Source: Halocaridina rubra
Lineage: Eukaryota; Arthropoda; Malacostraca; Decapoda; Atyidae
Length of the DNA: 64,000 bases
Direction of reading: 5' to 3'
Assembly (NCBI GenBank): GCA_037179515.1
Contig: JAXCGZ010009909.1
Coordinates: forward strand, 1-64,000
In this document: positions 21,891 through 35,423 of the stretch, one piece after another
Position numbering within the stretch: the first letter of the stretch is position 1
How the letters are laid out: every line of letters starts with the position of its first letter
Notes under the pieces: generated by a model
Told to the model about the DNA's origin: nothing
The model's input: the letters and a program-made list of their open reading frames with translations, nothing else
Database searches by the model: none
Translations under genes and position numbers: made by a program

Positions 21891-22252
21891 ATACATACAT
21901 ACATACATACGACTAAGTGCGTAGTGGAAAACTTTACCATAATTTCCCTAAATCTGAAATCCTGCAGAGTATTGTGAGTACAAAACTTATATTTGTTGTA
22001 TGACGAGACTGTCCAAAATATTAAAGGAAAAAAATTGAGAACATTTTTCGTGAGGGGAGAGAGAAGCTGCCGTCCAGTTCTGCCTTGAAGGAAATTTAGA
22101 AGAGTTGCCATAGGTGAAGCCATCACATCACATTTCCTAATTTTTTGTGTAAACTGGGGAAAGCTCTTAGGCCGTTTATCTGATCCTGTGGTTCCATATA
22201 TTGTTAAAACCAGTATCCTTCCCATTTATATTAACTTGTTAGTTAGTTTGAT
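21891..22252. other. (ATAC)n tail and about 340 bp of unassigned sequence
   Basis: 21891-21910 is an (ATAC)n tract after LINE B. 21911-22252 matches nothing else in the window and shows no clear gene. A minus-strand open frame of about 100 codons crosses it but starts and ends in low-complexity sequence, and I do not call it coding. It may be original flanking DNA into which LINE C inserted. Confidence 0.6.
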
Positions 22253-22773
22253 ACACGAAATAATTGAATAAGTAAAAAAAAAAAAAATATCCACCTGTCA
22301 ACAGTACTGAGTTAAGTTGCCAAGTAGTACAGCTGTCTTATTTTCTTCATTTTTTTTTTTTGCTTTTCTTTTAGCTTTCTCTTTTACTATTTTGTTTTTA
22401 TTTTGTATATATATTGAGTTAAATGTAAAGTCTAATCTTGTGATAACATACCTTGGTTAGCAAGTGAGTTTATCAGTTAGGAAGAATATATAGCAGAAAC
22501 AGGTGGGTGCCACCTCAGACACAGGTTCGAATTTTTCCTTGAGGTTTGACTTTTGTTTTGTTGCATTTTTTTTCTTTTTCTTTTTATCCTTAAATTACCA
22601 TGGTCAAGTTTTTAAGTTAAGATGTGTGTTACCAGAAAAGATATAAACTGAGTCACTAAATAGCACTTATATGGAGATATAAAAATTCGGTGTGAAGCTT
22701 AATTAAAAGTTTTTCTCTTTTTTTTCCTCTTTCTCGTCTTCTTTCTATATTCTGTGAGAGGGAGAACATAAAA

Positions 22774-23853
22774 ATGACGCCATCTCTGTTACAAACCTCT
22801 CCCATCCATGGGTCGGTAGGAGGGGTAGCCATCAGGCGACTCAAACAGAAAATCAAGAATTTAGAGGAAATGGTTATAAGCCTTGATGATAAAATTCAGA
22901 ATATGGATGGAGAAATGAAAGAGAATGAAACACTCAGAGAGCAAATAAGATCTTTGGAGGAAGCAAATAAAGCACAAGGGCAGGAGAGAAAGGAACTAGA
23001 AAAAAGAATAAAGAAGCTGGAAGGGGAAAAGAGTCAACTAGAATCTAGACTTTCTAAACAAGAAGATAAAAACAAACAGCTGAATGACAACCTAAAGGAA
23101 TTAGATGTTAGTTCACTGCTCTCTTCCGAGAGAGACGAGATTGCTGCTTGGAATGTCCAGATTAAGGAAAACATTGAACAGTTCAGAAAAGAGTTCCAGG
23201 AGCTGAATATGGAAAATGATGCCATGAAAACTTCCTTTGCTGATGCACTAAAGGGGAATGTGGCAGTAAAAGAGGCTGTAAAGGTGGTGGCACTGGAAAA
23301 CATACAAACAGTTGACTATAAAGAGACAGTAATCAAAAAAATGAAAGACGTTGTGATGGAAAGGGCAAACCCACTCATCAGACAGGCACTTGATAAGGAG
23401 AAGACAGTGGTAATCTCAGGCATAAGCGAGTCCCAGGAGCCAACATGGCAGGGGAGACTTGAAGAAAATAAAGATAGGGTTGTAGACCTGATAAGAATGC
23501 TTGGAGTAGTATGTGGTCCTGAGGATATTGTAAACATACACCAACTAGGTAAATATTCGAGGGAAGGAAAGCCGAGACCAACAAAAGTAACCTTTGAGAG
23601 AGGGGAAACATGTAGGGAAATATTGTTGAGAAAAAAAAGTCTAAAAGACCTTCAAGAATTCAAAGAAGTGTTCATTAGACAATACAGAACACAGGAAGAG
23701 ATGGGAAAGATCAAAAACTTGTTGCAAGAGGCAAGAAGGTTAAATGATGAAAGAAATGAAGAAGAGAAGAAAAATTTTCATTACAGAGTTCTTCCAGACA
23801 AAGGGGAGATAAAGAAGATAATGACAGAAGATCAGGGGATGGGGCCTCATTAA
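22774..23853 (+). CDS. LINE ORF1 protein: coiled coil plus RNA-binding-like C-terminus (copy C)
   Basis: An intact 359-codon frame, same length and layout as copy B, starting MTPSLLQTSPIHGS. Coiled coil at about 20-110 and RRM-like part at about 210-300, with VVISGISE and RPTKVTFERGE kept. The slippery heptamer AAATTTT lies at 23772-23778 in the same phase, and the ORF2 frame opens after a TGA at 23757-23759. Differences from B are scattered substitutions (for example RMLGVV for RKLGVV). This is one of only two intact ORF1 frames separate from ORF2 in the window. Confidence 0.85.
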   Translation: MTPSLLQTSPIHGSVGGVAIRRLKQKIKNLEEMVISLDDKIQNMDGEMKENETLREQIRSLEEANKAQGQERKELEKRIKKLEGEKSQLESRLSKQEDKNKQLNDNLKELDVSSLLSSERDEIAAWNVQIKENIEQFRKEFQELNMENDAMKTSFADALKGNVAVKEAVKVVALENIQTVDYKETVIKKMKDVVMERANPLIRQALDKEKTVVISGISESQEPTWQGRLEENKDRVVDLIRMLGVVCGPEDIVNIHQLGKYSREGKPRPTKVTFERGETCREILLRKKSLKDLQEFKEVFIRQYRTQEEMGKIKNLLQEARRLNDERNEEEKKNFHYRVLPDKGEIKKIMTEDQGMGPH

Positions 23854-26678
23854 GATTGTTATACACAAATGCTGATGGATTAGCTGGTAAGGCAGTAGAA
23901 TTAAAAGATAGGATTCACAACAGTAAGGCAGATATAGTAGCAATTACAGAGCCTAAGTTGAGTGAGGACATAAACAGTGTCACAGTTTTTCCTAAGGATT
24001 TCAGAATACTAAGGGTTGAAAGATCTAAGAGGACTGGTGAAGGGATAGCACTGCTCATAAGTGAAAGGATTCAAGTCGAAGAAATAAACTTGGCTATAGA
24101 AAGTGAGTTCAAGGAATTTCTTGTTGCTCGCATAAATACTGGGTCAGAGAGCATTATAATAACTGTTGTATAGAACCCACCAAGGAACCAAAATAGGCTT
24201 GAAGTTTATGAGGAAAGTCATATAGGTACTATTGAAGTCATAAACTCAGTTGTTAACATGGCACGGAAAAAAAAATGTAGGATTTTGATTATGGGAGACT
24301 TTAATCATAAAGAGATAGATTGGATAAATCTTGACCCACACAGTGGTGAGGACTCATTCGGGGCAAGATTCCTAGATTGCGTACAAGGGAATTTCCTACA
24401 CCAACATGTAATGGAACCAACATGGGCCAGGGATGGGGATGAGCCATCACTACTTGATCTAGTGTTCACAGATAATGTGTTGGATATTGAAAAAATTGAG
24501 TATGAACCACCAATTGGAAAGAGTGACCACTGTGTGTTGTTGATGGAGTATATCATTGAAGATATTCTTCCTGAGAGTAGAGGCACTGAGGACATGAGGA
24601 GGAACTATCGGAAAGGAGATTACATCAAAATGAATGAGCTTTTTGCAGTTATTGACTGGAGAACCTTATTTTACAACAAATCTGTACAAGAAATGTATGA
24701 CATCTTTTGTGAGAAATATGGGAAGATAGTAGATTGCTGCATACCTGTCACCAAAGTAGGTGTAATTCATGCCAGAGAGAAATGGTTCGATAATGGGTGT
24801 AAAAGAGCTAAGGAGTGGAGAGACAAATGCTGGAAAAGGTATAGGAGGAGAAAAAACATAAATGCCTGGCAAACCTACAAAAGAGCAAGAAATGACTACC
24901 TAAGTAAAAGGAGAGAGGCAGAGAGAGACTATGAGAGGAACATCACCAGGAAGGCTAAAGAAAATCCCAAGCTTTTCCACAGCTTTATCAGAGGAAAACT
25001 GAAGGTAAAAGAACAGGTTTTAAGGCTAAAGAGAGCGGATGGAAGCATCACTGAGACGGATGAAGAGATCTGCAAAGAATTGAACAAGGAGTTTCAGTCA
25101 GTATTTACAGTAGAAAATACCCCACCCCCTCAGATTGCAGTGATAGAAGCTCAAGGGCCGGTATTAGAGAACATCAACCTTACAGCCACAGAGGTATGCA
25201 AAGCGCTGATGGATTTAGATGTTCATAAAGCTACAGGTCCTGATGACATATCCCCTCGTGTGCTTAAAAAATGCGCAACACAATATCAGTGGCACTAAGT
25301 ATCATATTTAAGGAGTCACTTAGAGTCGGGGGAGATTCCAAGATGCTGGAAACAAGCAAATGTGATACCTATCTTCAAAAAGGGAAGGAGGGATACGGCT
25401 CTGAACTATAGACCAGTTTCCTTGACCAGCATAGTTTGCAAAGTTATGGAGAAACTACTAAGGAAACATATCTCTCTTCACTTGGAATCCTTCAACTTTT
25501 TGTCAGTGAGGCAACATGGCTTCAGAGAAGGTAGATCAACAGTAACAAACTTATTAGAATTTTATGATGAGGTAAGCCAAATCTTACAGGAAAGAGAGGG
25601 CTGGGCAGATTGCATATTCCTAGACTTCCAGAAAGCGTTTGACACTGTTCCACATGGGAGACTTATTAGGAAGCTGCAATCAGTGGCTAGAATAGGTGGA
25701 AATGTTTTGGAATGGATAAAAACTTACTTAGAAGGAAGGGAACAGAGGGTTAGAATAAGACACTCAGTGTCTGAATGGAGAAGAGTTAGTAGTGGAGTTC
25801 CACAGGGTTCAGTTTTAGGGCCACTTTTGTTCCTTGTATATGTAAATGACCTACCAGAGTCTGTAAATTCATTCATGAATATGTTTGCAGATGATGCAAA
25901 GATTGTGAAGAAAGTAAAAAACGAGAACAATGGTAGAGAACTTCAGAAGGATCTAACTAATCTGCATGTGTGGTCAGAAAAGTGGCTAATGAAATTCAAT
26001 ACTTCAAAATGTAAGGTAATGAGAATGGGTACAAGTGCAAGAAGGCCCAAGCTTGACTACTCGGTGGCTGGAGTACAACTTCAAGAGACAGAAAATGAGA
26101 GAGATGTAGGAGTAAACATACTGGCAGATTTGTCTCCAGAAATACATATAAATGACATAGTAAGGGCAGCATATGCATTCTTATCAAATGTAAGGGTAGC
26201 CTTCAGGCACATCGACAAGGAAATGTTCAGAAATATTTATGTAACCTATATGAGGCCAAAACTCGAATATGCAGCCCCCTTTTGGAATCCGCACTTGAAA
26301 AAGCACATAGCTAAGCTTGAAAAAGTTTAAAGACATGCCACGAAACTGGTGCCAGAAATACGCAATCTCAGTTATGATGAGAGGCTGAGGGAATTAGGCT
26401 TACCATCACTGGAAGCTAGAAGAGTGAGGGGGGATATGGGGCCAGTCTTTAAATTCCTTCATGGTTATGATAGAGTGGATAGGGATCGATATTTTGATAT
26501 GGCTGGCTCTAGAACTAGAGGTCATAGTTTGAAGCTTCGTAAGAAAACTTCTTTGCAGGATGTAAGGAAATACTTTTTCAGTGTAAGAGTAGTTGATAAT
26601 TGGAATTGGCTAAGCGAGGAGGTAGTTAATGCTATATCAATCCATAGTTTTAAGGACAGGTATGATAAGTATCACTAA
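23760..26678 (+). pseudogene. LINE ORF2 endonuclease-reverse transcriptase with stops and a frameshift (copy C)
   Basis: Lesions: a TAG at 24171-24173 (TAC to TAG inside VVYNPPR), the one-base deletion near 25275 shared with copy B, and a TAA at 26328-26330 inside KVQRHA. The catalytic region of EN is otherwise recognisable (AITEPKL with T to P after the Glu, MGDFNHKEIDW, SDHCVLL). RT motifs A FLDFQKAFD, B SSGVPQGS and C FADDAK are intact. The 3' end runs into the (TA)n at 26760. Confidence 0.9.
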
Positions 26679-26753
26679 GTATAAAATGGAACCGATGAGG
26701 AGACGGGAAGATACGAGCTTTGGGCTCTTTCCCGTAAACACAATTAGGTAATC

Positions 26754-29469
<2,716 letters not shown>

Positions 29470-29758
29470 TGTTCCATATTTGAGAAAGATGGGTGAGGAG
29501 AATGCCATTAAAAATCGTGAGAAAAGTGGAGGTTTTATTACTCAAACTTAGATATCTGACATGGCGTGTTCTACCTGAGTAAACACAACAAAACAATAGC
29601 GCAATGCAAAGCGCACGCATTAATCAACACAAAAGTTATACATAACATTCCTCCCTCCAAGAAAAAACATACAAAACTTATCAAAAATGGATCAGAAAAA
29701 TATCAACATACAACAATCATTATACAAAAATATCAATAAATTATGGCAATAAAAGACA

Positions 29759-30376
29759 TTACAAATTTAATTTTTCTGGTGGCTTAATAATTCTCTTTGA
29801 TCTCCGTAATACTGGAGATGGTGATACAATCTGTTTATCATTCACACTACACCTTTCAGTTTCTGAGACTGCGTCTTCAGACTCAATACAATTACTATCA
29901 GGTTGAACTGAAACATCACACTTTTGTGAAGATACTTCAACATCATTAGTGGAACTAGAGGCATAGGAATAATTGCTTACATTCGAAGAAACTAAGGGCA
30001 TTGGAGACTCTCTAGGTGTCTTAATACAAGTACCTGTAAATCTAGGCATAAGCTGATCATGATGCCTCTTCCATGATATATTACCAAAGTCATGAACTTG
30101 CACCAAATAATTTCTTACACCAAGCACTTCAATAATTTTACCTTCAATCCAAGTCTCTCCCTTCCCAAAATTTTTAGCAAAAACTGCATCACCAACATTG
30201 TACATATTTGTCCCTTCAGAGAAAACTTTCTTTGACAATTTTTCCAGGTCTCTGTCTTTGTTAGGGGAACATTTTACAGATACTTCAAATTGTCTTCCAA
30301 ACAGTAACTCTGCTGGTGATTTACCTATACCACTATGCATACTCTTTCTATAATTGTACAAAAATCTACAGATTCT
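29759..30376 (-). pseudogene. Outer gypsy integrase C-terminal end
   Basis: About 205 codons, open from the junction. It begins in the part after the catalytic core (RFLYNYRKSMHSGIGKSPAE), has the GPY/F-like segment (MYNVGDAVFAKNF, GETWIEGKIIEVLG) and ends with SPVLRRSKRIIKPPEKLNL, a tail common in gypsy pol proteins. Compared with the inner element it reads GRQFEVSVKC instead of GRCFKTTLVSVKC. The N-terminal part of the same integrase is at 35424-36269. Confidence 0.85.
30372..30376. other. Target-site duplication ATTCT, left side of inner gypsy
   Basis: ATTCT directly before the 5' LTR (30377) equals ATTCT directly after the 3' LTR (35424-35428). Five bp is the usual duplication length for many gypsy integrases. 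Joining the flanks restores a continuous outer integrase. Confidence 0.85.
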
Positions 30377-30554
30377 TGTTATGTATATCTTTTGTGCTGA
30401 TTAATTCATGCGCTTTGCATTGCGCTATTGCTTTGTTGTGTTTACTCAGGTAGAACACGCCATGTCGGACATCTAAGTTTGAGTAATAAAACCTCCACTT
30501 TTCTCACGATTTTTAATGGCATTCTTCTGACCCATCTTCTCATAGTATGGAACA
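30377..30554 (+). repeat. Inner gypsy 5' LTR (178 bp)
   Basis: TGTTATGTAT...ATGGAACA. It contains AATAAA at 30485-30490, a likely poly(A) signal. It differs from the 3' LTR at several positions, so the insertion is not brand-new. Confidence 0.92.
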
Positions 30555-30556
30555 AA

Positions 30557-30567
30557 TGGCGACGAGG
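30557..30567 (+). promoter_or_regulatory. Gypsy primer binding site, tRNA-Ser type
   Basis: TGGCGACGAGG lies two bases after the 5' LTR. It is the complement of CCTCGTCGCCA, the 3' end of animal tRNA-Ser(GCT) as I remember it. The same site follows the LTR at 40106-40283 in the inverted copy. Confidence 0.75.
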
Positions 30568-31124
30568 TACAAAGGACCAATGCAGTAGCAAAAGGAACTT
30601 CTGGTTTGCAGTTTTTAAGTGAATTTTTGCAGTTTTGAGGTAGCCGGTAAATTGGGTAAGCTTCTGACTTCCGAGATTTTCGTTCCTGTGGCCGCCCTCC
30701 ATAGGCTGTTTTGATCAAGTTTTGCAGTTAGCATTGGAGCCTTCATAGATGCCGTATTATACCTGTGTTTAAGCCTAATGCCGACGATTTTTCAAGATTG
30801 GAATGCTATAGTGATTATTTTCCAAGGTGTACCCTAGATTGATGATAGCCTATGGTAGGCCAATTGGGTTTATCGGTAACCTTGTTTCCAGTGTTTTGTG
30901 TACGGTAGCCTTGATTGATCATAGCCTACCGTAAGCCTATGGTGCTTAACCCCAGTGCTTTGAGGAGTGGAGTAAAACAAATTGCATATAGGCCTAGCCT
31001 AGTTCTATGATGTTTAGCTTATGTTGTCAGTGCTATAATATTTAGCCTATTCTGTCTGTGCCATTATTGCATGTTGTGTATTTTGAGATTATTACCAGTT
31101 CACCCAGTGACTTAGCCTATAATC
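30568..31124 (+). other. Inner gypsy leader
   Basis: Non-coding leader between primer site and gag, with imperfect repeats of the type TAGCCTA and GGTAGGCC. Identical length (570 bp from LTR to gag ATG) in the inverted copy at 39536-40105. Confidence 0.7.
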
Positions 31125-31917
31125 ATGCCTCAAGAAAATGAAAATAGGGCTAACCGCAGAGTGAACATTTATCATTTTAATCTTTCAAAGATTTCTTTTG
31201 AATTGTGGTTAAGTTTGTTGGAAGCAAATTTTTTAAATTTGGAAATAACTGAGGCAAATAGTAAAAAAAATTTACTTCTGGTTTCTATTGGTACTGAAGT
31301 TTATGCTATTTTAGGAAACATTTGTGCCCCAGATTTACCACATACTAAGTCGTATGAGGATTTATGCAAATTACTGAAGGCACATTATGATGTAAAGCCT
31401 AGTTATCATAGAAGTTTATTGGCTTTTCAACAAAGGAGGAAAAAAGGTGAGACATTAAAAGATTTGTATGCAGACCTGAAGTGTCTAGCAAAAGACTGTG
31501 ATTTTGGTAGCAACTTTGATTCTCATGTGCGGGATCAGTTGTTTATGGCTCTTGAAAATGAGGTTTATTTTTCAAAATCTAGTTGCTGAAAATTTAAATT
31601 TGAAGGTTATGACTACTATTCAAATAGTTGAGAGAGTTTTGAATTTTGAAGAAGCATATGTTTCTGAAAAGTCTGGTGTTATTCAAAAGGTTAAAACCCC
31701 AAACAATGGTTCCATGAGTAAGTCAGTTTCTTGTAAACACTGTGGTTACCCTCATGATAGTGCAAAATGTCGCTTTAAGAATTTAACATGTAATTTATGT
31801 GGTAAGAAAGGACATTTAAAACAAGTTTGTTGGAAGGCTTCAAAAGATGTCAAAAGTAATGTGAAGCCAAAGCCAGTAAAAGAAAGTTTTAATAAGGCTT
31901 CTGAGAAAAAAACATAA
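31125..31917 (+). pseudogene. Inner gypsy gag (capsid and zinc knuckles), frameshifted
   Basis: Starts MPQENENRANRR. The first 154 codons contain the capsid-like segment (FELWLSLLEANFL, SYEDLCKLLKAHYD, FQQRRKKGETLKDLYADLK). The frame ends at YFSKSSC near 31589, and the protein continues in another frame (NLVAENLNLKV) to the zinc knuckles CKHCGYPHDSAKC and CNLCGKKGHLKQVC. A seven-A run near 31906-31912 causes a second shift into protease. The first lesion is also present in the inverted copy at 39068. Confidence 0.85.
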
Positions 31918-32370
31918 GGTTAAAGTTAAAGCAGTAGACAAGGTAGCATTTTCCAGTGATACTGATGAAGAAAGACTGTTGTCAGTAAAAAATGTCAATG
32001 CTATTGGTAAAGATGAAGTGAATATTTTGGTTAATGGTAAGTTTGTACCTTTTGAGGTGGATACAGGTGCTGCTGTGAGTACCTTGACTAAAGATTGGGT
32101 TCATAATTTGGGATTGTCCATTGTAGATTGTAATAAAATGTGAAATGCTTATGATGATCTCAAAATAAATGTTTTGGGTAAAGTTCGAGTGGATGTTTAC
32201 TATAATTCTCCGCAAGTGAAACAGACATTTTATGTTGTAGGGAATCATAATTCTAACTTATGTGGTAAAGATTTGATGCCAAAAATAGGTATTTATTTGT
32301 CTGGTATTAATGATTCTTCTAAAATTAATAAAGTCAATGGTTCTGTGGTAGAATTGTTGAATGATTATGA
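31918..32370 (+). pseudogene. Inner gypsy aspartic protease
   Basis: KFVPFEVDTGAAVSTLTKDW carries the DTG active site (Asp codon 32059-32061). A TGA at 32141-32143 interrupts CNKM-NAYDD. The remainder (CGKDLMPKIGIYLSG) leads straight into RT. The same region occurs twice in the minus-strand gypsy at 37552-39027. Confidence 0.85.
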
Positions 32371-33025
32371 AGTTAATCCTAATAAACCCATTTCAGATAT
32401 TACAGCTTACATTCATGTTAAGAGTGATGTAGTTCCAAAATTCAGAAAACACAGATCAGTTCCATTTCACTATAAACATTTAGTTGAAGATGCTTTAAAT
32501 AAACTGATTGTAGATGATATAATTGAGCCAGTTAACCATAGTGAGTGGGCTGCCCCCATTGTTACTGTGTTGAAATCGGATAAGGAGTCTGTACGTATCT
32601 GTGGAGATTTTAAAGAATTGAATAAATGTATATCATGTGACCAATATCCATTACCTAAAACAGATGAGTTGTTAGCATCTATTGGTAAGGGAAATATTTT
32701 TTCTACTATTGATTTAAAAAATGCATATTTACAGATTTCTGTGAGTGAAGAAAGCCAAAAGTATTTAGTAGTAAATCCACATAAAGGTTTGTTTAAGTAC
32801 AAAAGATTACCTTTTGGTCTTTCTTCTTCACCAGCTATTTTTCAGAGATTTATCGCTAACCTGTTGAAAGATGTAGAGGGAGTTGATGCTTATTTAGATG
32901 ACATTATTGTAAGTGGTGAATCTGAAGAGCAGCATGATCTTAGGTTTATTGAAGTTTTTAAAATTTTGCAAGAGCATAATGTTCAGATTAACAAAAATAA
33001 TGTGCTGTTATGGTTTCTTCTTTAG
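32371..33025 (+). pseudogene. Inner gypsy reverse transcriptase
   Basis: An open frame from the end of protease through RT, with IIEPVNHSEWAAPIVTV, FSTIDLKNAYLQI (motif A Asp), LPFGLSSSPAIFQRF (motif B) and the catalytic YLDDIIVSG (32891-32917). It ends at VLLWFLL because of a missing base at the A-rich run near 32993-33000. The following frame reads YAVMVSSLEYLGF-like sequence. The outer element has the same shift at 36925. Confidence 0.88.
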
Positions 33026-33124
33026 AATATCTTGGATTTTGTATCTCAGGTGAAGGAATCAAACCTTCCCCTAAGAAGGTCAAAGCTATTTTAGATTCTC
33101 CACCCCCCTACTTCTCTTGCAGAG

Positions 33125-35134
33125 TTGCAATCTTTTATTGGAATGTTGACATATTATTGTAAATTCATTAAGAATTTTTTTTCCAAGCTGGCCCCCTTGT
33201 ATGAATTGCTAAAAAAGAATAAAGTTTTTAAATGGTCTGAACTTGAAAACAAAGCTTTTGAAATTGTAAAATCTGATTTATCAAAAGGTCACCTTTTGGC
33301 TAATTATGATGGTAATAGTCCACGAGTTGTTGAAGTGGATGCGTCTCCTATTGGTGTAGGATGTGTATTGTTGCAAAAAATTGATGGAAGAGAATTACCA
33401 GTTTATTTTGCTAGTAAAAAACTGACATCAGCTGAACAGAACTATGCTCAAATTGACCGAGAAGGGCTTGCCTTAGTTTTTGGGTTGAATCGCTTTAGAT
33501 ATTTTTTACTTGGAAGACAATTTGAAGCAAGGACCGACCATAAACCAATTTTAGGTTTATTTGGCAAAGGGCGTCATATTCCTACTAATGCCAATGCTCG
33601 TATTCAGCATTGGGCACTGTTTCTCTCTCAATATGATTTTGAGCTTACTTACAAAGTGGGTATAAAAAATGTTGTGGCTGATGCCCTTAGCAGGTTGCCT
33701 ATTGATGATGATCTTAAATCCATGACTCCAAATGAATACATTAAGTTAGTTGAAACTTTAGATTTTGAAGATATTTCTTTTTCAAAAATCAGAAATTGTA
33801 CTCAGGAAGATGAGGTTTTGGGTCAACTCATGCATAATATAAGATTTGGTTGGTCTACAAATGATTTGAGATTACATGAATATAGTTCTGTTAAGTCTGA
33901 TCTTAGTTTATATGACAATGTAATTTTGTACAGAAACAGAATTGTCATACCTACCAGCGTAAGATGTAAAATACTTGAGCACTTACATAGTGGTCATAAT
34001 GGGATAAATGTGATGAAAGCAGAAGCTAGGAATTGGGTTTGGTGGCCTAAAATTGACCAAGATATTTCTGAAATTACAAAGAATTGTCCAGTTTGTTTTA
34101 AAAATTTTCAACCAAACCAAGCTCCTGTGTTGTCATGGTCTACCCCTGATAAGGCATGGTCAGGACTTCACATTGACTATGCTGGACCCATAGATAACAA
34201 ATACTTTCTTGTAATTGTAGATGCATATTCTAAGTTTCTAGATGTTCAAGTTACTAGTTCAAGGACTTCAAGTGTTACCATGGAATTGCTTAGAAAAACA
34301 TTTTCTAATTTTGATATTCCAGACATTGTTGTCTCGGATAATGCTCCATATTTTGTGTCCAAGGAGATTAAAGCTTTTTATAAGAAAAATAGTATTCAAC
34401 ATTTAACTCCTGCCCCATACAATCCATCATCTAATGGGCTGGCGGAAAGAGCAGTTCGAACTTTAAAAGAGGGCTTAAATAAATTCAACAGTGGATCGTT
34501 GAATACTAGAATCCGTAGATTTTTGTACAATTATAGAAAGAGTATGCATAGTGGTATAGGTAAATCAGCAGCAGAGTTACTATTTGGAAGATGTTTTAAA
34601 ACAACTTTAGTATCTGTAAAATGTTCCCCTAACAAAGACAGAGACCTGGAAAAATTGTCAAAGAAAGTTTTCTCTGAAGGGACAAATATGTACAATGTTG
34701 GTGATGCAGTTTTTGCTAAAAATTTTGGGAAGGGAGAGACTTGGATTGAAGGTAAAATTATTGAAGTGCTTGGTGTAAGAAATTATTTGGTGCAAGTTCA
34801 TGACTTTGGTAATATATCATGGAAGAGGCATCATGATCAGCTTATGCCTAGATTTACTGGTACTTGTATTAAGACACCTAGAGAGTCTCCAATGCCCTTA
34901 GTTTCTTCGAATGTAAGTAATTATTCCTATGCCTCTAGTTCCACTAATGATGTTGAAGTATCTTCACAAAAGTGTGATGTTTCAGTTCAACCTGATAGTA
35001 ATTGTATTGAGTCTGAAGACACAGTCTCAGAAACTGAAAGGTGTGGTGTGAATGATAAACAGATTGTATCACCATCTCCAGTATTACGGAGATCAAAGAG
35101 AATTATTAAGCCACCAGAAAAATTAAATTTGTAA
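33125..35134 (+). CDS. Inner gypsy RNase H and integrase ORF (669 codons)
   Basis: An open frame downstream of the C-run shift near 33106. RNase H: VVEVDASPIGVGCVL (Asp), QIDREGLALVF (Glu), ARTDHKPILGL (Asp), residues about 65-150. Integrase: an H-H-C-C zinc finger (HLHSGH ... CPVC), then the D-D-35-E triad (HIDYAGP, VSDNAPYF, GLAERAVRTL), then a GPY/F-like segment and the RRSKRIIKPPEKLNL tail. There is no chromodomain. The frame is a fragment of a former gag-pol polyprotein, so its first codon is not a natural start. The catalytic residues are intact, but expression would need the upstream frames restored. Confidence 0.85.
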   Translation: MQSFIGMLTYYCKFIKNFFSKLAPLYELLKKNKVFKWSELENKAFEIVKSDLSKGHLLANYDGNSPRVVEVDASPIGVGCVLLQKIDGRELPVYFASKKLTSAEQNYAQIDREGLALVFGLNRFRYFLLGRQFEARTDHKPILGLFGKGRHIPTNANARIQHWALFLSQYDFELTYKVGIKNVVADALSRLPIDDDLKSMTPNEYIKLVETLDFEDISFSKIRNCTQEDEVLGQLMHNIRFGWSTNDLRLHEYSSVKSDLSLYDNVILYRNRIVIPTSVRCKILEHLHSGHNGINVMKAEARNWVWWPKIDQDISEITKNCPVCFKNFQPNQAPVLSWSTPDKAWSGLHIDYAGPIDNKYFLVIVDAYSKFLDVQVTSSRTSSVTMELLRKTFSNFDIPDIVVSDNAPYFVSKEIKAFYKKNSIQHLTPAPYNPSSNGLAERAVRTLKEGLNKFNSGSLNTRIRRFLYNYRKSMHSGIGKSAAELLFGRCFKTTLVSVKCSPNKDRDLEKLSKKVFSEGTNMYNVGDAVFAKNFGKGETWIEGKIIEVLGVRNYLVQVHDFGNISWKRHHDQLMPRFTGTCIKTPRESPMPLVSSNVSNYSYASSSTNDVEVSSQKCDVSVQPDSNCIESEDTVSETERCGVNDKQIVSPSPVLRRSKRIIKPPEKLNL

Positions 35135-35231
35135 TGTCTTTTGTTGCCATAATATATTAATATTTCTGTATAATGATTGTTGTATGTTGATATTTTTCTG
35201 ATCCATTTTTGATAAGTTTTGTATGTTTTTT

Positions 35232-35245
35232 CTTGGAGGGAGGAA
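35232..35245 (+). promoter_or_regulatory. Inner gypsy polypurine tract
   Basis: GGAGGGAGGAA directly before the 3' LTR, the expected start of plus-strand DNA synthesis. Confidence 0.8.
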
Positions 35246-35423
35246 TGTTATGTATAACTTTTGTGCTGATTAATTCGTGCGCTTTGCATTGCGCTATTGC
35301 TTTGTTGTGTTTACTCTAGTAGAACACGCCATGTCGGACATCTAAGTTTGAGTAATAAAACCTCCACTTTTCTCACGATTTTTAATGGCATTCTCCTCAC
35401 CCATCTTCTCATAGTATGGAATA
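35246..35423 (+). repeat. Inner gypsy 3' LTR (178 bp)
   Basis: TGTTATGTAT...ATGGAATA. The terminal CA has become TA. It is followed by the ATTCT target duplication at 35424-35428. Confidence 0.9.

Larger units (their letters stand above)
29470..30376 (-). mobile_element. Outer gypsy element, 3' part (3' LTR and end of integrase)
   Basis: On the minus strand this is the C-terminal end of integrase followed by a purine-rich tract (GGAGGGAGGAA) and a 178-bp LTR (29470-29647, TG...CA). It sits inside LINE D after the codons for LKLRK. Its internal sequence stops at the ATTCT next to the inner element and resumes on the other side at 35424, which shows that the inner gypsy inserted into it. Confidence 0.85.
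30377..35423 (+). mobile_element. Inner Ty3/gypsy element, Mag-like, complete with both LTRs
   Basis: 5047 bp with two 178-bp LTRs, a primer site, a 570-bp leader, gag, protease, RT, RNase H, integrase and a polypurine tract. The order PR-RT-RH-IN defines Ty3/gypsy. The primer site complementary to tRNA-Ser and the absence of a chromodomain and env suggest the Mag-like group (inference). Gag-pol is broken by frameshifts near 31570, 31912, 32998 and 33106 and by a TGA at 32141. It is flanked by ATTCT. Confidence 0.92.
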
